64,000 nucleotides of DNA. Source: Strigops habroptila. Its lineage: Eukaryota > Chordata > Aves > Psittaciformes > Psittacidae. The stretch lies in contig NC_044284.2 in NCBI RefSeq assembly GCF_004027225.2, forward strand, positions 42,642,420 through 42,706,419. Direction: 5' to 3'. A program made the position numbers and the translations under genes. Of this stretch, positions 57,820 to 64,000 are shown piece after piece. The number at the start of each line of letters is the position of its first letter. The stretch's first letter is position 1. The notes below the pieces were generated by a model. The model was not told where the DNA came from. It worked only from the letters and a program-made list of their open reading frames with translations, and made no database searches.

Positions 57820-60800
57820 CTATAATAAACAGAAGTGAAAAGTATTTTAATGACAACTGGTTTATATCAAATGGATTTTAGCAAAATGATTGCAGTGCTG
57901 CTCATGCTGCTTTTTGAGACACAACTTACCTGGAAGGAGTAAATTTCTTTGCTGCAAGAAGAGTAAGAAAAGGTATTAGCATTTCAAGATTAAAGCCCCC
58001 TCATGCAAACTTTTTCCTCTACTAAAAAACCCTCTCATTTAAGAATACCTGATAAAAAGCCATTATTTAGCAACACATCTCACAGGCAGTTACTACTATG
58101 CTGTCATTAGCCCCATCTCAAATTCCCATTCACTGTCCCTGGCAGTAATTACCGACAAAAAAATGTTTCTTTTTTCCTCCTAATTCTTGTTTTCTAAACA
58201 TGTGGGTTTTTACCGTACTTGATTTTCAAATGTTCATCCAGAAGACAAACATGGCACATATGCAGGGTTCTTGAAAATAATTTTGAAATTTAAATATGGG
58301 AATTTTCACTTTTTCAAAAAGCAAGGTATTGGGATTTGGAGAGTTGGGTTTTTTTCCTCCACTGTAAATTTTGCAGGAAGGTATGTAGATCCAGTGGACC
58401 CAATCCAACTGCTCACCTTTTCTTCGGAAATGTCTTGCAAGCCAAAGGAGGAATGATGCTGTGGACAACAGAGAGGCACTTGTGGCTGCTATGCCCACAG
58501 AGATATAGCTGACTTGTTCAGAAGCTGAAAGGATGAAAAAGTTTCAGTGAGATCAAGAGGCATATGTGGTCTTTGAAGCTCTCTCTACTTCTTCCTATTC
58601 CTTATGCACTTCATGATGAACCTTGCAGCTTGTAATCCTTAAGTTTTCTCTTGCTGAGACAAGACACATCCAGTGTAAAAAGCTGGACATAGGTAAAAAA
58701 GCTGGACAAGGTAAAAAGCTGCACACTAAAAATTATCCCACCCATTGCTAAAGCAATAGCAAGGCAACAAACTAGCTATACCAGAGTCTGTCTCACCTCC
58801 AGCCTCATGTGACAACTTAAGTTTATCTTATTTTTCATGTTTCAGTTAATATTTTAATTCCAAGGATGTTCCCACTGAGGACAGTGACAGAGCTTTTACA
58901 GCCCTGAATGGAAAGGCGAGGCTGAGACTTCTGCAAAATTACAGCCTCTGACAGAAAAGCTCTATGAGGTCTTTCGGCTGAGGAGTTCACCCAAGAACCT
59001 ATCACAACAAATTAACAAACCTATAAACTTTTCCACTGAGAAACATACTTATGAAGGCAGACTTCCCCACAAGGTTCTGTTTCTCTAGAAAAGACTTTTT
59101 TCTTTATTCATATGGAAAAAGCTCAACATGACACGTTTTAATTAAAAACCAAACAAGACAACCCAAAACAAGGTTGCAGATTTTATTTTTGGATAAGAAA
59201 CCAACGTTTTTCACTGCGACCTTTTAGGAATTTTTCCCTCTTCTATTTTCAAGAAATATACTGAGCAACTCTGTTGGGCTTTTTAATTCATGCACTTCAC
59301 TAGAAGTTCTAGCTCACTGGTGGTTTTTACCTCCTCCGCCCTTCCATACATCACCTGACTAGAAACCCAGTGCCACCTTTTTTGTGGCTAGTCACAGGTA
59401 AAATACCTTCACATGTGGGCAGACTTGCACTCCAGTTTCCTGAATGACTGCACTCAAGAACATGAGAACCATTCAGCATCCATCCTTCTAGACAGCTGAA
59501 GTGGCATGCTGTGTTGTATGTGAAGTTCCCAGCACCATGTGAGCAATCCATAGAGCCTTTCTCAGGAGAGCTCAGTGGTTCACACTGTACAACTGAAATA
59601 CAGAAAGAAATGGTTAAGAATCATCAAGGACTTTCCTGTCTTTGGCCCTATTTTTTTCACTAGATGTACACTGTATTTTTAAATTCTTTTGACTTTGGGA
59701 TGGGAACAGTTCTAAGGCAGGCAAGTCACAGCTGAAATCATGAGACACAGCACAGAGTTTAGGTTGCAGCCATGACCCTGCAGGAATATGGATTTCAGTG
59801 TGTTATCCAGTAACAAGAAAACTGTATTTGTGACCCAGTAAGTCTTACCTCTGCATACTGGCACTGGCTCTGACCACTGTCCCTGTGCTGTGCACTCAGT
59901 GCTGGATGGGCCATCCAGAACGTAGCCCTCACTGCAGTGGAAATCACAACGTGAGCGATAGGCAAGATCTGCAGGAGTGTGGTCACAGGTCACAAAACCT
60001 TCTTCTGGCCAGGTTACAGCCTCACACCGCACAGCTGTAACACAGAGATCACGAGTGCAGTCAGCACAGATGCCTCAGGAATTCAGCATGCCAATGCTGA
60101 CAGCCCCAAGTGCTCAGGTGAACCAGGATAAGGAAAGGTACCTGCACAGGATGGCTTCTGCCTGTCCCAAGCCCCAGAAGACCCACACTGCAGTGTGGCT
60201 GGTCCTGACAGGGTAAATCCTTCCTCACAAGTGAACTCACAGGTGGTACCCCAGGTGAGCTCCACAGAGGGATGGGAGCAGTTCACAGCACCATGAAGAG
60301 GCACTTCTAACACAGGACAGGTCACAGCTGAAAGGCACAAGAGACAGCACAGAGCTTAGCTTGTGCAGGTCAAGACAAACACTCTTTTTGCTGACAAGAG
60401 GACATGCCCTGCCTCAAGCTGTTCCCTACAGAGACATAACACTTTCCTTCAGATCTAGCAGTGTCTCAGGAAACAGTGATCTTGGCATGTTGCACAGTGC
60501 AGCCAGAACCCTTAAATATGCACCTAAAGCATTGCAAGCTATACTGACACTGGCTTTGCATTATGCAGTCCACTAGCAAACAGACACTGGTTCCCATTTA
60601 GGGTGCAGGGAATAAAGTTCCTGTCAGAACACTCCACCTCAAAAGCCTGTTATCGTATGTGTTGGGGACACAGTTCCCAAGTGTTCCTTATCATCCTGCA
60701 CTGCTCTTTCCTCTTTAATACATGCGGCTTAATGATCCCCATCATGAGATCTGCTTATGAAGAGTGCTATAAACACACTGGGGATGATTGTTACTCCTTG

Positions 60801-63800
60801 ACTACACTTAAATGAGGAAGTTTCTTCAGACTATTTGTCGTGGTTTGACAAGCTACTGTAAGCTTTAACTCATGACTTCCAACCCCATAAGTCTTACCTC
60901 TGCATACTGGCACTGGCTCTGACCACTGTCCCTGTGCTGTGCACTCAATACTGGATGGGCCATCCAGAACGTAGCCCTCACTGCAGTGGAAATCACAACG
61001 TGAGCGATAGGCAAGATCTGCAGGAGTGTGGTCACAGGTCACAAAACCTTCTTCTGGCCAGGTTACAGCCTCACACCGCACAGCTGTAACACAGAGATCA
61101 CGAGTGCAGTCAGCACAGATGCCTCAGGAATTCAGCATGCCAATGCTGACAGCCCCAAGTGCTCAGGTGAACCAGGATAAGGAAAGGTACCTGCACAGGA
61201 TGGCTTCTGCCTGTCCCAAGCCCCAGAAGACCCACACTGCAGTGTGGCTGGTCCTGACAGGGTAAATCCTTCCTCACAAGTGAACTCACAGGTGGTACCC
61301 CAGGTGAGCTCCACAGAGGGATGGGAGCAGTTCACAGCACCATGAAGAGGCACTTCTAACACAGGACAGGTCACAGCTGAAAGGCATAAGAGACAGCACA
61401 GAGCTTAGCTTGGAGCAAACCATAAAAAGTTGAGGGCTGTTTTTCGGAATTTTTTTGTTTTGTTTTGTGGGTTTTTTTGTTTGGGATGTTTGGGTTTTTT
61501 TCATCTCTCTTTTCTGCAACTTAGCAACCTATCCACTAAAAGGAAGCAGCTTTAGAAAGATTTACTTTGCTGCCATTTCAGAAAGCAGATAGGAGTGGGA
61601 AGATCTCAACATGGGAGACTGACACTTAAGGCAAGGCCATGAATTCATCTGCAGCTCATGACAGCAACTATTTACAATCCAAAATTTTCCCATTTTGACT
61701 GCTATGTTTGATGCTATTTCCTTCAAACAGCGTCTTAAGCTGAACACCTTAAAAAATTCCTGCATTCAGGAGTATCTGGTCTGTTGTGAGCAATCTCACA
61801 GCTAGATCATCTCCATTCCCTGTTGTCTACTAAGAGAAGGTCTAGATTTTCCCTACAAGGAAATCTAGACCAGGGCCAGAACATTCATCCTGTCCATTTC
61901 ACCTCTTCAGGAACAGAGACCTGTGTGCTGCAATAAAATAGCATTTTCATCTTGTAATTAATTCCACAAAGGAATGAGCCAGAACTTCAGTTTGTAACTA
62001 ACAGAGCAGCACTGAAGTTCAGAGGTACATATAATGTAGAAAGCTCACCTTTGCATGCTGCAATGGGGGCAGACCAGACCCCAGAAGAGGTACAGTACAC
62101 AGATTCCAATGCAGTCGGTTCATAGCCTTGCTCACACTGAACTGTGCAGGATGAGTTGTAGCTGAAGTTCTGCAATGGATGGTTGCATTCGAGGCTCCCA
62201 TGATCAGGTTTCTTTAGTGGATCACAGCTCTCAACTTCAAAGAAACACCAGGTATACAGTCAGTCTCATTGGCTGAGCTGGTAAATCGACAAGGCAGCCA
62301 TGCTGAACACTGGCTAGCATGAACATTGCCCTAGCTGAAAAGCAGGATGGAGTAATCTTACCAAACTCGCATTCTGGCCCATAGAATCCAGGGTTACAAT
62401 TGCAGCTGTGATTGTTAATAGTCTCTATGCATTCTCCACGGCCACTGCAGAGAGATGGGTTGCAAGAAGCTGGGGGGAAGAAAAAAAAAAAGAAAAAATA
62501 TAGCAAATTCTAAAAGAATCAGCAATGGCGACTAGTGAAACCTGGCTAGCACTTTGCTTATCTTTCTGGCATTAAACAAGCACTTTGCATAGCAGAAGAA
62601 AAGCAGGGGGTTTAGTACGTAAGATTACCCTGTCATTTCACAAAAGGATTTCAGAAAAAAACACCTTTGACAGACTAGCTCTCAGTGAAAGGATTCTATT
62701 GGCTGGAAGCTCCATGACCACTTGTTCTCAGGTAGATATCAGCAATATTTAAAATGCAAAAGAAACAATATACTATGGCATAGGTAGAAATCCTCAACAG
62801 GTCCATTCTTCACTAACTCAACACAGCTCTAATTTGGCCAATATTTGACTTTGATTTTTTTTTTTTGCCTTAACCACCTCTACACAAAGTGTCTAATCTA
62901 ATCCAGTGATCTAGAATCAGCAGACAGATGCCTCCAAAAGGGCAATTCTTATCTAGCTGAGACACCCACTTGAGAGTGGGATGGAAGTCACCATCTTGAA
63001 GAGCCTGTTTCTCTTCACTGATTATAGAGGTCTGGTGATTTGCTCGCAAAAGATGTATAATATTCTGGAAGCTAAAAGGTAAGCGAGATCAATCCAGCTC
63101 TTGGAATAAGAACAATCTCAGCTCTGTAGCAAGGATAATCATACAAGTGCTTATAAACAACTCATGCCACCCACCACCTCATCTCCACAAAGCCATACTA
63201 GAATAGCCTTTATCACATCATACCTGTGTAGCACAAGGCGACCTTCTTTTTCTCACACTGTTCATCATTCCATTTTCCATCATCCTTCCCTCTTTTGATG
63301 TAGATTTCAACGCAGTCCTCATTGTTCCCTTTGCCATTTGGCTCACCTGAAGCCCAGTTTTTTGCCTCTTCTGTCAGTTCTTTGTTAGTTCCAATCCAGG
63401 TCCATACCTCATTAATTTTTCTGATTCCAATCCAGTAGTAACCCGGATTGAAGGGTAAGAATTTATTGAGATAGTTGATTTCCTCCTTATTCTGAATGGC
63501 AACCATGTTAGTATATCTCTTTTTGCACCACAGCTCTGCTTCCCTGTAGGTCATGTTTGTGTCTGAATAATGGTATGTCCAACCATTCACTCCCTGCAGT
63601 AGCGTAAGTCCTAGAATGAAAAGATGTCAAAAAGTTGGTGTCTGATGTTTATATATCCTCTTCTAGAGAGGAGGCAAAAGTTCTACAACCATTGCAAACT
63701 TGTCCATCTCTGAACCAGCATGAAAAGTAGTGACAATTGTTTTATAAACAATCAACCGGCAAGCTTCAAAGCAGGCATGTCAGCATCAAGTACAGGGACT

Positions 63801-64000
63801 TCAGCCTGTGAAACTATGTCTGATCACACAACGCGTAGCAGACTAGGTTTTCCTATGTGAACCTAGCCTCAAGTTAATCAGGTCAGGTTCAAAAACTCTG
63901 TTTAATTCTAAGCTCGAACAGAGCAGTCACACTAATATTACCATCCAATTAGTTTTTTACACAGAGAACACTCACTTACCATAAGCAAGAAGAGATAGGA
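57762..64000 (-). CDS. SELE: SELE: E-selectin, coding sequence lacking only the start of the signal peptide
   Basis: E-selectin is a type I membrane lectin of activated endothelium that binds sialyl-Lewis-x-type glycans on leukocytes in rolling adhesion. The coding exons in order are 63980-64000 (partial), 63224-63610, 62362-62469, 62049-62234, 61191-61376, 60898-61083, 60142-60327, 59849-60034, 59407-59592, 58417-58524, 57930-57951 and 57762-57819. All junctions are GT-AG and in frame and give 605 residues in the window, close to the roughly 610 of human SELE. Domain order: signal peptide, C-type lectin, EGF, six SCR/sushi domains, transmembrane helix, short tail. Identity as SELE rather than SELP or SELL rests on SCR1 ([20 protein letters not shown]), the FLLW transmembrane end and the tail KAKKFTP-SSSCQSL. 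SCR2-3 and SCR4-5 are near-identical copies. The promoter and initiator exon lie beyond 64000. Confidence 0.95.
57930..57951 (-). CDS. SELE: SELE micro-exon: membrane-proximal tail
   Basis: A 22-nt exon between acceptor TTGCAG and donor GTAAGT. With split codons at both ends it encodes AKKFTPS, matching AKKFVPA of the human E-selectin tail. Its presence is the strongest single argument for SELE over SELP. Confidence 0.9.
58417..58524 (-). CDS. SELE: SELE transmembrane exon
   Basis: 108 nt encoding [20 protein letters not shown] followed by [16 protein letters not shown]. It holds one membrane-spanning helix and a basic stop-transfer sequence (RHFRRK). The GLSLL-APFLLW-type pattern resembles human E-selectin. 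Acceptor TTTCAG; donor GTGAGC. Confidence 0.93.
58673..58726 (+). repeat. Short tandem repeat in a SELE intron
   Basis: Three imperfect copies of a roughly 18-bp unit, GTAAAAAGCTGGACA with small variations, in the intron between the transmembrane exon and SCR6. Confidence 0.8.
59407..59592 (-). CDS. SELE: SELE exon encoding SCR6
   Basis: 186 nt, one sushi domain with the six cysteines usual in selectin SCRs. It starts [19 protein letters not shown] and ends [10 protein letters not shown]. It is the membrane-proximal repeat and is clearly different in sequence from the duplicated SCR2-5 block. Confidence 0.95.
59849..60034 (-). CDS. SELE: SELE exon encoding SCR5 (copy of SCR3)
   Basis: 186 nt with six cysteines. 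It opens [17 protein letters not shown] and ends [10 protein letters not shown]. It differs from SCR3 by a single residue: GPSSTEC here against GPSSIEC there. Confidence 0.95.
60142..60327 (-). CDS. SELE: SELE exon encoding SCR4 (copy of SCR2)
   Basis: 186 nt with six cysteines. It opens [20 protein letters not shown] and ends DRQKPSCAG. Nucleotide and protein sequence are identical to SCR2 over the exon. Confidence 0.95.
60898..61083 (-). CDS. SELE: SELE exon encoding SCR3
   Basis: 186 nt with six cysteines, [14 protein letters not shown] to VPVCRG. The intron towards SCR4 (60328-60897) is unique sequence. Confidence 0.95.
61191..61376 (-). CDS. SELE: SELE exon encoding SCR2
   Basis: 186 nt with six cysteines, [20 protein letters not shown] to KPSCAG. 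Identical to SCR4. The intron towards SCR1 (61377-62048) contains a T/G-rich stretch at 61440-61505. Confidence 0.95.
62049..62234 (-). CDS. SELE: SELE exon encoding SCR1
   Basis: 186 nt with six cysteines, [17 protein letters not shown] to [11 protein letters not shown] chose acceptor TTTGAAG rather than the nearby GAGAG because it gives the standard 186-nt exon and the usual V-x-x-C domain start. The [12 protein letters not shown] segment resembles human E-selectin SCR1 more than P or L. Confidence 0.93.
62362..62469 (-). CDS. SELE: SELE exon encoding the EGF-like domain
   Basis: 108 nt encoding [20 protein letters not shown] followed by [17 protein letters not shown]. All six EGF cysteines are present. 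The EGF module packs against the lectin domain and modulates ligand binding. Donor GTAAGA; acceptor CCCCAG. Confidence 0.96.
63224..63610 (-). CDS. SELE: SELE exon encoding the C-type lectin domain
   Basis: 387 nt. It ends the signal peptide ([10 protein letters not shown]) and then encodes the mature domain from WTYHYSD to ALCYTG. Numbering from the first W, residues used by human E-selectin for calcium and sialyl-Lewis-x binding fall at the same numbers: Y48, E80, N82, E88, Y94, R97, N105, D106, K111 and K113. Four disulfide cysteines (19, 90, 109, 117) are present. The domain looks fully functional. Acceptor TTCTAG; donor GTATGA. Confidence 0.97.
63980..64000 (-). CDS. SELE: SELE signal-peptide exon, partial at window edge
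   Basis: 21 nt before donor GTAAGT (63979 downward), encoding LSLLAY plus one split base that completes a glycine with the next exon. The leucine-rich character fits the hydrophobic core of a signal peptide. The initiator ATG, 5' UTR and promoter lie outside the window. Confidence 0.85.

Larger units (their letters stand above)
59839..60363. repeat. Duplicated SCR block, copy 1 (SCR5 and SCR4 exons)
   Basis: 525 bp that recurs at 60888-61412, offset by exactly 1,049 bp. I find three mismatches: two in the SCR5/SCR3 exon (one silent, one Thr/Ile) and one in the intron just outside the SCR4/SCR2 acceptor. Similarity stops abruptly at both ends, 10 bp beyond one exon and 36 bp beyond the other. 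The flanking introns are not similar. Confidence 0.93.
60888..61412. repeat. Duplicated SCR block, copy 2 (SCR3 and SCR2 exons)
   Basis: The partner of 59839-60363: 525 bp with 3 mismatches, direct orientation, separated from copy 1 by 524 bp of unrelated intron. Both copies include the identical 107-bp intron between their two exons. Confidence 0.93.

Noticed and set aside
60838-60860. TGTCGTGGTTTGACA, like the terminus of avian ERV LTRs, near the edge of the duplicated SCR block
   Set aside because: Only about 14 bp match and no LTR body is present in the 524-bp spacer, so I cannot tie the duplication to a retroviral insertion.
59977-61265. Two identical 79-codon plus-strand frames at 59977-60216 and 61026-61265
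   Set aside because: These are antisense shadows of the duplicated SCR exons; their identity reflects the 525-bp duplication, not a gene pair.

Overview
This is a vertebrate nuclear-genome window, almost certainly from a bird. Coding sequence is split into short exons with GT-AG introns, several CR1 LINE 3' ends are present (the dominant avian retrotransposon), one avian ERV-type solo LTR is present, and the encoded RXR-gamma has the residue pattern and the 467-residue length I associate with the chicken protein. Two genes can be supported, both on the minus strand: RXRG (retinoid X receptor gamma, complete coding sequence, ten exons, 27058 down to 6172) and SELE (E-selectin, from the end of its signal-peptide exon at 64000 down to its stop at 57762; the initiator exon runs off the right edge). 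Most long open frames elsewhere are not genes.

Layout. 1-5884: intergenic DNA downstream of RXRG with no exon I can support. 5885-6171: RXRG 3' UTR. 6172-27058: RXRG. Exons 2 to 10 lie in 6-17 kb; a 10.3-kb first intron separates exon 2 from the 49-nt first coding exon. The introns hold a CR1 fragment, a CpG-rich block ending in a CTCF-like motif (6.8-7.0 kb), a solo LTR only about 70 bp from the exon 2 acceptor (16.8-17.4 kb), and a second CpG-rich block (20.8-21.0 kb) that may be an internal promoter. 27.06-27.45 kb: probable 5' UTR and promoter. 28295-28323: three perfect nuclear-receptor half-sites arranged as DR3 plus ER6. 28.4-56.3 kb: about 28 kb of intergenic DNA with two CR1 fragments, homopolymer runs, some AT-rich blocks resembling conserved enhancers, and one weak exon-like frame. 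56.3-57.8 kb: AU-rich SELE 3' UTR. 57.8-64.0 kb: SELE coding exons.

The two genes have unrelated functions. RXRG encodes a ligand-activated nuclear receptor that partners RAR, TR, VDR, PPAR and LXR. SELE encodes the endothelial adhesion molecule that tethers rolling leukocytes. They are neighbours here, whereas in human they are about 4 Mb apart on chromosome 1. A forward CTCF-like motif in the last RXRG intron and a reverse one just beyond the SELE 3' end could frame RXRG and its upstream DNA as one loop, but this is inference.

The most notable structural observation is inside SELE: a 525-bp block holding two SCR (sushi) exons and the intron between them is present twice, 1,049 bp apart, with only three mismatches and with non-homologous flanks on both sides. 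I see no undescribed multi-gene system in this window.
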